A DNA stretch of 64,000 bases from NCBI GenBank assembly GCA_937995735.1, contig CALKIZ010000003.1:176287-240286 (forward strand), given 5' to 3'. This document shows, in pieces, positions 30,364 through 42,549 of the stretch. The translations under genes and the position numbers were made by a program. Under the pieces are notes generated by a model. That model did not search any database, had not been told where the DNA came from, and was given only the letters and a program-made list of their open reading frames with translations. Source of the stretch: an uncultured Neomegalonema sp. (GTDB lineage Bacteria; Pseudomonadota; Alphaproteobacteria; Rhodobacterales; Rhodobacteraceae). Numbering within the stretch: position 1 is the first letter of the stretch; each line of letters opens with the position of its first letter.

Positions 30364-30488
30364 TCTAGTGGATTGAATCGAACAAAGAACATCCATAAAA
30401 AACCGTGATATAGCACGTAAATAATCGTGTTATCAGCCTGTTACGGCGTATCGGCTTGGGGTTCTTTCGTCTCGCCCAATCCACTAGA
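30364..30488. mobile_element. Putative MITE-like element with ~28-bp imperfect terminal inverted repeats
   Basis: TCTAGTGGATTGAATCGAACAAAGAAC (left) against GTTCTTTCGTCTCGCCCAATCCACTAGA (right); outer 12 bp perfect; internal hairpin TGATATAGCACG...CGTGTTATCA. Confidence 0.6.
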
Positions 30489-30494
30489 ACTGCT

Positions 30495-30902
30495 TTAACC
30501 CGGCATCTTCTCAAAGGCTTTGAGTCCGTCGTCAAGAACGGTCGCGTTCATCTTGCTTGATGTGTAGACATTCACCATCGGCGCGAATTGTTCCTGCTCG
30601 TTGATAAGACCGGCGCGCAGACCGATCATTCCTTCGCGGGACGAATTCTGCGTGAACATCGGCGTGCCGCATGTGCCGCAGAAATGCTTGGTCATGGTGC
30701 TGCCGGCATCTGAGCTGTGTTGGAATGTTTTCGGCGTGCCTGTGATTGTCACATCGTCTTGTTTAATAAACATCAATGCGGCATAGGCGCTGCCCGTAGA
30801 TTGGCGGCAATCGGTACAATGGCACTGCGCCATAATCGGCACCTCGCCATCCGCCTCGAATGAGATGTCACCGCAGAGGCACTTTCCGGTAAGTTTGGGC
30901 AT
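30495..30902 (-). CDS. GFA family (glutathione-dependent formaldehyde-activating enzyme/CENP-V-like) protein
   Basis: CLCGDISFEA, AQCHCTDCRQSTG, FCGTCGTPMF cysteine pattern; start at MPKLTGKC. Confidence 0.9.
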   Translation of the reverse strand: MPKLTGKCLCGDISFEADGEVPIMAQCHCTDCRQSTGSAYAALMFIKQDDVTITGTPKTFQHSSDAGSTMTKHFCGTCGTPMFTQNSSREGMIGLRAGLINEQEQFAPMVNVYTSSKMNATVLDDGLKAFEKMPG

Positions 30903-31050
30903 TGGCTTCCCTTTGTATCCTGGCATCATTGCTACCACGATACTATGGAAGGGAAGGACACACTTGCAACTGAAACGTTTTATTGGAATGGGGACGGGCG
31001 ATGCTCGCTGTCTATTTGAATGCAGCTTTTTGGTGTTCTAAAGCACCCAC

Positions 31051-31078
31051 AAAAAAAGCCCCGGCAGGACCGGGGCTT
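31051..31078 (-). terminator. Rho-independent terminator of the atp operon
   Basis: Minus strand AAGCCCCGG-TCCTG-CCGGGGCTT followed by TTTTT. Confidence 0.85.
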
Positions 31079-31103
31079 GGGTCGTCGTCGAGAGTGCCAG
31101 CTT

Positions 31104-31496
31104 TTAGGCGCTTAGGTCTTTCATCAATCCGTCGATTTCGCCCAGATCGCGTTCGGCCTCGGCTTTGCGCATCCCTTCGGTCGAGTCGACCTTGGCTTGG
31201 GCTGCGGTGCGAACCGAGTCGAACATATCGCGGGTCGCTTCAGAGCGGATGGCCGCGTATTCTGCGAGGATCGAGACGCTTTCAGCGGTGATCTCAGCAA
31301 ATCCACCGGCAACCAGATACTCCGTCGTTTCACTGCCCGACTTGATCGTCACGACGCCGGGGCGCAGAGACGTTGCAGTCGGGACGTGACCGGGCATCGC
31401 TGCGAAATCGCCATCGCTGCCGGGAAGACCGACGACTTCGGCCTCCATCGACGCGAGTTTCTTTTCCGGTGAGACCAGTTCGACTTGCATCGCCAT
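31104..31496 (-). CDS. atpC: F-type ATP synthase epsilon subunit
   Basis: MQVELVSPEKKL, PGSDGDFAAMPGHVPT; downstream of atpD. Confidence 0.95.
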   Translation of the reverse strand: MAMQVELVSPEKKLASMEAEVVGLPGSDGDFAAMPGHVPTATSLRPGVVTIKSGSETTEYLVAGGFAEITAESVSILAEYAAIRSEATRDMFDSVRTAAQAKVDSTEGMRKAEAERDLGEIDGLMKDLSA

Positions 31497-31499
31497 GGG

Positions 31500-33850
<2,351 letters not shown>

Positions 33851-33874
33851 CCGCCGCTACTCCAATTTGTAAAA

Positions 33875-35422
33875 TTAGGCTGCGGCTTCGAACGTGTTCG
33901 CAAACGCTTCGATGGCGGATTTGACTTTTTCTTCGGCATCACCGGCGATCTTAGGATCGTCTTTGCTGATCATGTCGAGGACATCTTTGCCCGCACCGCG
34001 CATATGGTTCAAAAGGCCCTTTTCGAACGGTCCAACCTGCGAGACAGGAAGATCGTCAAGATATCCATTCGTTCCTGCGTAGAGAACAACGACTTGCTCG
34101 GCGTTGGTCAGCGGCGAGTATTGCGCTTGCTTGAGCAGCTCGGTCAGACGCGCGCCGCGATTCAGCAGCTTTTGCGTCGATGCATCGAGGTCGGAACCGA
34201 ACTGGGCAAATGCTGCCATCTCGCGGTACTGGGCAAGTTCCAGCTTGATCGAACCGGCAACCGACTTCATTGACTTGGTTTGCGCGGATGATCCCACACG
34301 AGACACCGAAAGGCCGACATTCACCGCAGGGCGGATACCCTGATAGAACAGCTCGGTCTCAAGGAAAATCTGACCATCGGTAATCGAAATCACGTTCGTC
34401 GGAATAAAGGCCGATACGTCACCGGCTTGCGTTTCAATGATCGGCAGAGCGGTCATCGACCCCGCGCCAAACGCATCATCCATCTTCGCGGAACGCTCCA
34501 GCAGGCGTGAGTGAAGATAGAAAACGTCACCCGGATAGGCTTCACGTCCCGGTGGACGGCGCAGAAGCAGGGACATTTGGCGATAGCCAACGGCCTGTTT
34601 CGACAGATCATCATAAATAATGAGGGCGTGCATACCGTTGTCGCGGAAATACTCGGCCATCGCGCAAGCGGAGTACGGTGCGAGGAACTGCATCGGCGCA
34701 GGGTCCGACGCGGTTGCGGCAACAACGATGGAATATTCCATCGCGCCTTCTTCTTCGAGTTTCTTCACCAGCTGCGCCACGGTCGAGCGCTTTTGGCCAA
34801 CAGCAACATAAACGCAGTACAGCTTTTTGCTGTTATCGTCGCCTGCTGCTTCGTTATAGGATTTTTGGTTCAGGATCGCATCAAGCGCCACAGCGGTCTT
34901 GCCGGTCTGACGGTCACCGATGATCAGCTCGCGCTGGCCACGGCCAACAGGGATCAGAGCGTCAATCGCCTTGAGGCCGGTTGCCATTGGCTCATGCACC
35001 GATTTACGCGGGATGATGCCGGGAGCTTTGACTTCGGCACGAATACGCTGTTTCGCGTTGATCGGGCCTTTGCCGTCGAGCGGGTTACCGAGGCCATCGA
35101 CCACACGGCCAAGCAGCTCGGGTCCGGCAGGGACGTCAACGATGTCGCCGGTCCGCTTGACCGTATCGCCTTCTTTAATGTCCCGGTCGGTGCCGAAAAT
35201 AACGATACCGACGTTATCGGTTTCGAGGTTCAGCGCCATGCCGCGAATTCCACCGGGGAATTCGACCATTTCACCGGCCTGTACGTTATCGAGACCATAA
35301 ACGCGGGCGATACCATCGCCGACGCTGAGGACACGACCGATTTCCGAGACTTCCGCCTCTTGATCGAAGTTCTGAATCTGCTCTTTAAGAATCGCAGAGA
35401 TTTCCGAAGCTTGGATGCTCAT
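33875..35422 (-). CDS. atpA: F-type ATP synthase alpha subunit
   Basis: [44 protein letters not shown]. Confidence 0.99.
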   Translation of the reverse strand: MSIQASEISAILKEQIQNFDQEAEVSEIGRVLSVGDGIARVYGLDNVQAGEMVEFPGGIRGMALNLETDNVGIVIFGTDRDIKEGDTVKRTGDIVDVPAGPELLGRVVDGLGNPLDGKGPINAKQRIRAEVKAPGIIPRKSVHEPMATGLKAIDALIPVGRGQRELIIGDRQTGKTAVALDAILNQKSYNEAAGDDNSKKLYCVYVAVGQKRSTVAQLVKKLEEEGAMEYSIVVAATASDPAPMQFLAPYSACAMAEYFRDNGMHALIIYDDLSKQAVGYRQMSLLLRRPPGREAYPGDVFYLHSRLLERSAKMDDAFGAGSMTALPIIETQAGDVSAFIPTNVISITDGQIFLETELFYQGIRPAVNVGLSVSRVGSSAQTKSMKSVAGSIKLELAQYREMAAFAQFGSDLDASTQKLLNRGARLTELLKQAQYSPLTNAEQVVVLYAGTNGYLDDLPVSQVGPFEKGLLNHMRGAGKDVLDMISKDDPKIAGDAEEKVKSAIEAFANTFEAAA

Positions 35423-35441
35423 CGGGTGACTTTCCCCAGAG

Positions 35442-35999
35442 TTAAGATGCTTTCATGGCAAGTTGAAGACCGGCCAGCTTCGCCTTGAGCGAGCTGTCGA
35501 TCATCTTACTGCCGACTTTGACGATTAAACCCCCGAGCAGAGATGGATCAACGCTGGCGTTAATCTTAACATCCTTGCCGAAGGAAGATTTGAGGTTCGC
35601 AGCCAGTTTATCGCGCTGCGCATCTGTAAGAGGCGTGGCGGAAGTAACTTCTGCGACGGTTTCGCTGCGGTGATCCGCAAGCATATCGGTAAAGCCCTGA
35701 ATCGCGCCGGGTAGGACACCGAGTCGGCCTTTGGAAATCATCAACTTTACGAATCGGGCAGTTGTATCGGACGATCCGGCCTTAGACATAAGAGCGGACA
35801 TTGCCTTGAGCTGACTGTCGCGGCTGTAGGCCGGGCTGCCAACAAGACGCTGCAGGTCTTCGCTGCTTGAAATCATTGTAGTCAGGGCTGCAAAGTCGGT
35901 TTCCAGCGCTTCAAGCGTGTTGGTTTCGCGACCAAGGTCGAAAATCGCCGAGGCATAACGACCGGCAGCACCGGATGCAGAGGCAGCAGACGTGGACAC
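35442..35999 (-). CDS. atpH: F-type ATP synthase delta subunit
   Basis: [40 protein letters not shown] start at 35999 preceded by GAAAGGG preferred over the upstream ATG at 36095. Confidence 0.93.
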   Translation of the reverse strand: MSTSAASASGAAGRYASAIFDLGRETNTLEALETDFAALTTMISSSEDLQRLVGSPAYSRDSQLKAMSALMSKAGSSDTTARFVKLMISKGRLGVLPGAIQGFTDMLADHRSETVAEVTSATPLTDAQRDKLAANLKSSFGKDVKINASVDPSLLGGLIVKVGSKMIDSSLKAKLAGLQLAMKAS

Positions 36000-36274
36000 A
36001 GCGACCCTTTCATAATGACGGCGTGCGGTAGGAGATGTGACCGGAAATCCGTTATCACAAGCCGCTCGCTTATCAAGCGCGCGCACGTCTAGCATATGAT
36101 TTTGCTGCGATGCAAGATGCCGTGAAGCGTTGAGAGCAGACTTTTACAGCATAATTTATCGATTGTTGGCCGATGCGAGCAGAAAACGAGGGATTTCTGG
36201 GAAAATGTGTTGAGCGCTATTTTGTAAGTTGTGATGAGTTGGTGTTTCTGTCAGGCGCGAGTGGTAATGCGTGG

Positions 36275-37252
36275 TTAATCGCAGTCGGTTTTGTATCCGG
36301 CGATGGTTTGATGGCCACTTTCACTAAAATCGACGCTAATGAGCGTTACGTCTTTTAGCCGTACTTTAAATATCTCTTTGAGTTCAACGATTGAACTTTC
36401 TTGTGCCAGTGCATCAATCTGATCGTAGGGGGAGCGGCCAACAACGATGCGCATCCATATGTGAATTGCATGTTCTACCTGTGAGGGGGAGATTTCTCTG
36501 TCCGAGGTCACGGTGACTTTAGGAGGAGTCACTTTTATCCGAGTTTGGTCATTTGCCAGCATTTCGCGAGCGGTGACTGGAATGGTATTTATTCGAATGT
36601 TTTTGCTTTCATCCCGCCAGTTATGTGTGTTGTTGAAAGCGATCAGGTCGCTCCAAAACGTCCCACAGGCTATCCGGTGCTTTGGTTTTGGATCGGAACA
36701 AGAAACATGAGTCGCATGGGCGTCCACAAGTTTTGTCCCGTCAGGGTGGACGGTGCGATCTAAGTTTTGGCCGGCAAGCCATGTTTCGATGGCTCTATCT
36801 TTCGCTTTGTCCGGTGATGTCTGCGTGACGGCAGCTTTTATGGTTTCCTCGATGCCGTCTAGCGCTTGTAGATCGGGTAAATCATTGGCGCTTATTGTTC
36901 TATCTTCTGGAATCGGATGGCCCGCCGCAAGATAACTGCTGACAACGGTTTCGGGGTCATAGAGCTGATAATTGACCTCAGCTTTAATTGAGCAATCTGT
37001 GCCATTTGAGAGGGGTGTCGTCAGCTCGATTTCTTTTTTGAAAATATAAAGATTTGGAACGGTTACACCAGTTTCAACAATGGGATATTTCGCGTGTTGC
37101 CCCGGCGTGAGTGTCCGTAGGATTTTCCGGTTGCGTAGGATGAAACCGGTTTCGGTGGGATTTACGGTGACGCTTGTTCGCATATCGAGCGCATGAGCGG
37201 GCGCAGTATAAATCAAAATAGCGGCGATAATGGGTGCGATACGAAATAACAT
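36275..37252 (-). CDS. Exported protein with SPFH/band-7-like region
   Basis: Signal peptide MLFRIAPIIAAILIYTAPAHA; TPGQHAKYPIVETGVTVPNLYIFKKEIEL...VNYQLYDPETVVSSYL resembles SPFH proteins. Confidence 0.6.
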   Translation of the reverse strand: MLFRIAPIIAAILIYTAPAHALDMRTSVTVNPTETGFILRNRKILRTLTPGQHAKYPIVETGVTVPNLYIFKKEIELTTPLSNGTDCSIKAEVNYQLYDPETVVSSYLAAGHPIPEDRTISANDLPDLQALDGIEETIKAAVTQTSPDKAKDRAIETWLAGQNLDRTVHPDGTKLVDAHATHVSCSDPKPKHRIACGTFWSDLIAFNNTHNWRDESKNIRINTIPVTAREMLANDQTRIKVTPPKVTVTSDREISPSQVEHAIHIWMRIVVGRSPYDQIDALAQESSIVELKEIFKVRLKDVTLISVDFSESGHQTIAGYKTDCD

Positions 37253-37364
37253 GAATTTCGTATAATGCGGTAATGCTCTCAAGTGCAAGTTATGCGTTTG
37301 TTGATGCACAGCGAGGAAAAGAGAGCTTAGGAACAAGAATGGCGAGAGATAATACCAACGGCAT

Positions 37365-37886
37365 TTAAGTATGACCGATGTGCGCCCAATCGCGCATACC
37401 GATTGATGTGATTATAGCGGGTTGAGAGATGAGTTTGTTCCAAGCGGTGCATCCCGCATCAAGGATGGCGTCGTAGGTATCGAAGACGCGGTTGGAGAGC
37501 CAGTTCTGCCGAAGGTACTGCCAGATGTTTTCGACCGGGTTTAATTCCGGTGATCGAGACGGTAATAGAATGATGGTTATATTCTTGGGCACGTTGAGTC
37601 TTCCAGTCGTATGCCATCCGGCCCGGTCCATCAGGATAACGCCGTGTGCTTTGCGGGCGACTTGGCGACTGATCTCATTGAGGTGCATTTGCATGGCTTC
37701 GGTGTTGGCGAGTGGCATCATCAGTGCCGCACCTTTTCCTCGCGCCGGGCAGATGGCTCCGAAGAGATAGGCATTCTTATAGCGCTGATCAGCAGGCAAA
37801 CGGGGCCGCGTGCCGGTCTTTGCCCAAAGCCGGGCACGTCCATTCTTCTGGCCAAGCCTGGCTTCGTCCTGGAACCAGATTTCCAC
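37365..37886 (-). CDS. IS630 transposase, DDE domain (second frame)
   Basis: IWFQDEARLGQKNG, ILMDRAGWHTT, LPSRSPELNPVENIWQYLR. Confidence 0.9.
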   Translation of the reverse strand: MEIWFQDEARLGQKNGRARLWAKTGTRPRLPADQRYKNAYLFGAICPARGKGAALMMPLANTEAMQMHLNEISRQVARKAHGVILMDRAGWHTTGRLNVPKNITIILLPSRSPELNPVENIWQYLRQNWLSNRVFDTYDAILDAGCTAWNKLISQPAIITSIGMRDWAHIGHT

Positions 37887-37909
37887 CGGCGTGCCTTTCG
37901 GTAAATCGC

Positions 37910-38431
37910 CTATGTGTGCAGCGAGCGTTTTGCCGAAGTTTTTTTGAATGCCTCGATCACCTCGACGTCTTGCGCCGGATGCTGTGGACGCCCGCTGATA
38001 TGGGAGAAGCCCAGCACTTTCAGAAGATCACTGATCGCCCGCTCGCTGTAGTCGACATTGAAGCGATCCTTGATCACCTTTTGCAGATCGATACGTCGCC
38101 AGCGCACCACACCATCAACTTCTGGATCAGGGCCAGTCTCGACAATCTCACCAAGTTCGGCCATCTGTGCATCGCTGAGGTAACGCACCCGTCCAGGGGC
38201 CTTGCGATCTATCAGGCCATCGGGACCTTCGTCATTGAACCGATGGACCCAGTCTCGCAGCGTTTGACGATCCATGCCGCCTATCTTCGCCGCCTGCGCC
38301 CGGTCCATGCCGTCATACACCGCTGCCAGAGACAGTAAGCGCCGAGCCTGACTGGCATCAGTACAACGCCCTGCGAGAGTACGCAGATCAGACGCTGAAA
38401 AATCGGGACGAAGCGGAATACTGGCAGACAT
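37910..38431 (-). CDS. IS630 transposase, helix-turn-helix domain (first frame)
   Basis: MSASIPLRPDFSASDLRTLAGRCTDASQARRLLSLAAVYDGMDRAQAAKIGGMDRQTLRDWVHRFNDEG; ends just past an A7 run. Confidence 0.88.
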   Translation of the reverse strand: MSASIPLRPDFSASDLRTLAGRCTDASQARRLLSLAAVYDGMDRAQAAKIGGMDRQTLRDWVHRFNDEGPDGLIDRKAPGRVRYLSDAQMAELGEIVETGPDPEVDGVVRWRRIDLQKVIKDRFNVDYSERAISDLLKVLGFSHISGRPQHPAQDVEVIEAFKKTSAKRSLHT

Positions 38432-38540
38432 GGCAAAACTCCTTTGCCACATATGAATCAGACAATCACCCTGTTGGGAATCCCTCAAGAGTCCCACTCA
38501 AATGCCGTTGGTATAAGACAAAATCTCCCTATGGGCCATT

Positions 38541-38967
38541 GATGAAGGCATTCCTCATCGTCTTCCCGTTATTTCTCGTTTTCTGGACGTATTTATTTGC
38601 GGGGGCTTTCCTGACCATGGTTTGCTTCAATCCCAATGGAAAGCCTTCGCACAAACTCTTTTTTTGTAATGCCGCTATGCATGTAAATGCGTCGAGATCG
38701 GATCGACCTTGGGTCCGATCGAGTATGTTGTTTGAGCGGGGCATTGCCCATAGTCAATTGGATCGTATTGACGATGCGCGCCGTGATTTTACCGATGCAA
38801 TCATTGATGCAACGTCTGCATTTAGCAGCGCGGAACGCCCGGATGGAGAACGACATTGGTCTTCTCCATCATTTGTCCGGCTGACGGATCGAATCGAAAA
38901 AGCCGTAGGAATTGACCCCGCGACTTTGGCGCTATGGGAAGAGACTGTGGCGTCGTTGCGCGAATGA
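38541..38967 (+). CDS. Hypothetical protein, N-terminal hydrophobic segment and TPR-like motif
   Basis: MKAFLIVFPLFLVFWTYLFAGAFL; LFERGIAHSQLDRIDDARRDFTDAI. Confidence 0.55.
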
Positions 38968-39035
38968 GGGCGCGATGGCGGTTGCATCGTTTGGCGTTTC
39001 TGAAAATCAATCCTGAGCTGGCATTGCGCGGGAAT

Positions 39036-39344
39036 TTAACGTGCTGCGAGCGGCTCGAAATTGATCACGACGCGGTGTCCCGTGGCCTCTGCAAAGCGAT
39101 TGAGGGTGCGTGTGGATGGCGTTTCCTTGCCGCCTTCCAACCGCGCAATATAGGATTGTGAGGTTCTCATACGCTCCGCCAACTCTTGCTGTGTTAGCCC
39201 CGCCGCACCCCGCGCCTTAATGAATTGATCGGCAAGCGCGAATTCGTCCTCTAGCGCCGCGAACTCCGCAACGTATTCAGGGTCTTTGCGCCATTCATCA
39301 AAGGCCATCTCGACGGGGATTGTTTTCCTCTTCTCCTTTGTCAT
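39036..39344 (-). CDS. XRE-family antitoxin (HigA-like)
   Basis: HTH motif GLTQQELAERMRTSQSYIARLEGGKETPSTRTLNRFAEATG; overlaps the toxin gene by 4 nt. Confidence 0.88.
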   Translation of the reverse strand: MTKEKRKTIPVEMAFDEWRKDPEYVAEFAALEDEFALADQFIKARGAAGLTQQELAERMRTSQSYIARLEGGKETPSTRTLNRFAEATGHRVVINFEPLAAR

Positions 39345-39664
39345 TGGTCTACCTCCTTTGCCCTCTCAAGGGCGATTTCAATCTCGCGGCGCGGGGTCTT
39401 CTGAGCCTTTTTGGTGAAGACACGCACAACCACGATACGTTGACCAACAACGGTCACATAAATGGCTCGGGCAATCGTATCTTTGCCCTTCATCCGCATT
39501 TCCCAGAGCTTGCCCTGAAGGTGCTTGATGTAAGGTTCATGCACGCGCTCAAGCCCATTGGCTTGTACCAGCCGAACGATGTGTTCAAATTTCGCCCTAA
39601 TATCTTTGGGCTGGGCCTCCATCTCAGCAAGCACATCTTCGTCTTGGAATTCTACAGACCACAT
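39341..39664 (-). CDS. RelE/HigB-like toxin
   Basis: KHLQGKLWEMRMKGKDTIARAIYVTVVGQRIVVVRVFTKKAQKTPRREIEIALERAKE; paired with XRE antitoxin. Confidence 0.88.
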   Translation of the reverse strand: MWSVEFQDEDVLAEMEAQPKDIRAKFEHIVRLVQANGLERVHEPYIKHLQGKLWEMRMKGKDTIARAIYVTVVGQRIVVVRVFTKKAQKTPRREIEIALERAKEVDQ

Positions 39665-39670
39665 GACCTA

Positions 39671-39692
39671 ATTATACTAAAAAAAGTATAAT
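39671..39692. promoter_or_regulatory. Putative operator of the TA module
   Basis: Perfect inverted repeat ATTATAC-TAAAAAAA-GTATAAT directly upstream of the toxin start. Confidence 0.65.
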
Positions 39693-39859
39693 TTGTCAAT
39701 TTTGCAGCCATAGACGCCAAGAATACTGTAAGCCTGCGGTGGCGGCTGGCTTTTTTCAACGGGGTTAGGCCGGGTTGAGGCATGTCCGGCGATGATCTGC
39801 TCTTTCAGACTCGGGCGGGGGGGCTTATAGCAGCGGTAACATCTCTCAAGGAGCTTTGC

Positions 39860-41158
39860 ATGATCCCCCGCTATTCCCGTCCTGAAATGGCCGCCATCTG
39901 GTCCCCCGAAAGCAAATTTCGCATCTGGTTTGAAATCGAAGCCCATGCTGCGGATGCGCAAGCCGAGCTTGGGGTGATACCGAAAGCGGCGGCGGACAAG
40001 ACTTGGACTGCGAAGGACATGGCCTTTGATATTGACCGGATTGATGAGATCGAGCGCGAGGTCAAACATGATGTAATCGCGTTTCTGACTCACCTCGCGG
40101 AGTTGGTCGGGGACGAGGCGCGCTTTGTCCACCAAGGGATGACCTCTTCGGATGTGCTCGACACCTGCTTTAATGTGCAACTGGTGAAAGCCGCTGATAT
40201 TCTGCTTGAGGATATGGATAAGCTGCTCGCGGCGATTAAAAAGCGCGCTTACGAGCATAAAGATGATGTCTGTATCGGGCGCTCACACGGCATCCACGCG
40301 GAGCCGGTGACGTTCGGACTTAAACTTGCGCAGATGTATGCGGAGATGGAGCGCAACCGGACGCGGCTGGTCGCGGCGCGTGAAGAAATTGCGACCTGTG
40401 CGATTTCGGGTGCGGTCGGCACGTTCGCCAATATTGATCCCTCGGTTGAAGAGCATGTCGCCAAAGCGATGGGCCTGAGCGCGGAACCGATCTCAACGCA
40501 AGTGATCCCTCGTGATCGTCATGCGATGTTTTTCTCGGTGCTCGGTGTGATCGCGTCTTCGGTCGAGCGGATTTCGGTCGAAGTGCGGCACTTGCAGCGG
40601 ACGGAAGTTTTGGAAGCCGAAGAATATTTCTCGCCGGGGCAAAAAGGGTCTTCAGCGATGCCGCATAAGCGCAATCCGATCCTGACCGAGAATATGACAG
40701 GTCTGGCGCGGATGGTGCGCTCTTATGCTTTGCCCGCGATGGAGAATGTGGCGCTATGGCATGAGCGCGATATATCCCATTCCTCGGTCGAACGCATGAT
40801 CGGGCCGGATGCAACGGTGACGCTGGACTTTGCGCTGGTGCGGTTGACAGGCGTGATCGACAAGCTGTTGGTCTATCCGGATCGGATGATGAAGAACCTC
40901 AACCAGTTTAAAGGGCTGATCCACTCACAGCGGGTATTGCTGGCACTGACCCAAGCGGGTGCAAGCCGTGAGGACAGCTATCGCATGGTTCAACGAAATG
41001 CGATGAAGGTCTGGGAAGAGGGCGCGGACTTTTTGGCCGAGCTGAAAGACGATGCCGATGTGACGGCTAAGTTGTCTGATGCGGAGATCGAGGCGTTGTT
41101 CGACCTCGGGTATCACACCAAGCATGTCGATACGATTTTCGCACGGGTGTTCGGGTGA
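39860..41158 (+). CDS. purB: Adenylosuccinate lyase
   Basis: MIPRYSRPEMAAIWSPESKFRIWFEIE start; GQKGSSAMPHKRNPI signature; AAGGAG upstream. Confidence 0.97.
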   Translation: MIPRYSRPEMAAIWSPESKFRIWFEIEAHAADAQAELGVIPKAAADKTWTAKDMAFDIDRIDEIEREVKHDVIAFLTHLAELVGDEARFVHQGMTSSDVLDTCFNVQLVKAADILLEDMDKLLAAIKKRAYEHKDDVCIGRSHGIHAEPVTFGLKLAQMYAEMERNRTRLVAAREEIATCAISGAVGTFANIDPSVEEHVAKAMGLSAEPISTQVIPRDRHAMFFSVLGVIASSVERISVEVRHLQRTEVLEAEEYFSPGQKGSSAMPHKRNPILTENMTGLARMVRSYALPAMENVALWHERDISHSSVERMIGPDATVTLDFALVRLTGVIDKLLVYPDRMMKNLNQFKGLIHSQRVLLALTQAGASREDSYRMVQRNAMKVWEEGADFLAELKDDADVTAKLSDAEIEALFDLGYHTKHVDTIFARVFG

Positions 41159-41273
41159 AGATTTAGCGCTTAATTACACCCGAAGCAACTTAATGCTTTG
41201 GTTCTCACGATATATGCAAGAAAATCCCATGCTGACAGCATCGGGTTTTCGGTCTATGCTTTGAGATTATTTC

Positions 41274-41609
41274 TTGATGGAGGTCAATCATCCTATGGGC
41301 GATTCCAACGAAGGCCGAAGTGCGAAGAACGGGATTATTGCGTTCTTATTTGCATGGATATTCAGATCATTTGGAAAGATGATCGCAATTGTGTTCGGGC
41401 GGACGATCTCCAAATTTCTGAAAAGTATTGTTAAGAGTTTTGTTCCTGAAAAACGCCGTCATTCGTCCTATGTGACCTCGTTGCTAGCTAACGAACCAGT
41501 AGCGTCTTGCTTAATCTTCGGACTAATAGGCGGTGCAATTTTAGGAAATGAGCTTGGCTTTTTAGTTGGCATTGGTGTTACGTACTTGGCGTATTCTGAT
41601 ATGGTTTGA
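41274..41609 (+). CDS. Hypothetical membrane protein
   Basis: 111-aa ORF with C-terminal hydrophobic segment ASCLIFGLIGGAILGNELGFLVGIGVTYLAY. Confidence 0.45.
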   Translation: MMEVNHPMGDSNEGRSAKNGIIAFLFAWIFRSFGKMIAIVFGRTISKFLKSIVKSFVPEKRRHSSYVTSLLANEPVASCLIFGLIGGAILGNELGFLVGIGVTYLAYSDMV

Positions 41610-41621
41610 CACAAAAACACT

Positions 41622-41842
41622 ATGGAAAAAAATATCAAGGACATACTGAAGTCTCATTATGATACCGCTGTTTTTTTGACCTTTGGTGGTGCTGGTGGGC
41701 TTGCGGATGCTGTATTTGATTTTGCATTAAATGTAACCCCGTACACGGTTGCGGTAGTTTGTTTGTTGGTTTGAAAAAATTTGTTTTTAAGCCTTCTATC
41801 GATCCAGAAGCTGGGGCGGAATTATCGAAGTCAGATGAATAG
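41622..41842 (+). pseudogene. Possible short membrane-protein gene interrupted by a frameshift
   Basis: ATG at 41622 gives MEKNIKDILKSHYDTAVFLTFGGAGGLADAVFDFALNVTPYTVAVVCLLV then TGA at 41772; the -1 frame continues GLKKFVFKPSIDPEAGAELSKSDE to TAG at 41840. Confidence 0.4.
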
Positions 41843-41923
41843 GACTGAATTGATTTCGGTTGGTTTTTTTAAATGGCTTTCACTATACAGATTTCTGCCA
41901 CATTTTACCGTATCATCCGCACC

Positions 41924-42373
41924 ATGACTAACCAAACGACTGTTTCGCGGCGGACTTTTGGGGGCATGATTGCTGCCACCGCCGTTGCAGCTCCGGGTGT
42001 TGTCTCTGCCGCCGTGCGTCAGCCGCGCGATGAGACCATTCTGGAACTGAAATCTGTGCCTCTGGCATGGCCGCAATACCACATGATCGACAGCTTTGTT
42101 GAGACACCGAAAATCGGTGACACAGTGACGCTGGTGCGCGAGGCGCAAAACGGATTCGATGAAGAGGCCGTCGCGGTCTACACTTCGAATTTTAAGCGCA
42201 TCGGGTATGTCCCACGCAAACATAATGCTGCGGTTTCATGGTCGCTGGAACGTGGCGGCGCGCGCGAGGCGACGATTTCGCAAATCGCCGAACCCTCTGT
42301 TCGCGGAAAGCAAATTCGCGGCTGGGGTGCTTACCATATCGATATGAAAGTAACCGCCATCGCGGTTGCGTAA
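41924..42373 (+). CDS. HIRAN-domain protein with Tat signal
   Basis: SRRTFGGMIAATAVAAPGVVSAA Tat-type signal; GDTVTLVREAQNGFDEEAVAVYTSNFKRIGYVPRKHNAAVSWSLERG matches the HIRAN pattern. Confidence 0.78.
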   Translation: MTNQTTVSRRTFGGMIAATAVAAPGVVSAAVRQPRDETILELKSVPLAWPQYHMIDSFVETPKIGDTVTLVREAQNGFDEEAVAVYTSNFKRIGYVPRKHNAAVSWSLERGGAREATISQIAEPSVRGKQIRGWGAYHIDMKVTAIAVA

Positions 42374-42549
42374 CTCCGAAGCCATTGCCTGTCGTCGGGG
42401 GCTTCGGCTTGAGATAAACGGGTAATCGTGTCTTGCGCCTTTGCGTGTTCACCCATCGGCGCAAGACCGATCTTTTCAAAGCAATCTTGACTTCGCCTCA
42501 TTGAGAAACAACGCCTAGAGCTGTTCTGGATTTTCTGGAGGCTTGTCTC

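Larger units (their letters stand above)
37353..38513 (-). mobile_element. IS630-family insertion sequence
   Basis: Terminal inverted repeats CCAACGGCATTTaAGT / ACTcAAATGCCGTTGG bounded by TA; two overlapping transposase frames. Confidence 0.92.

Noticed and set aside
34511-35488. 325-aa plus-strand ORF antisense to atpA
   Set aside because: Fully opposite the conserved atpA gene; composition looks like reverse-frame translation and no domain recognised.
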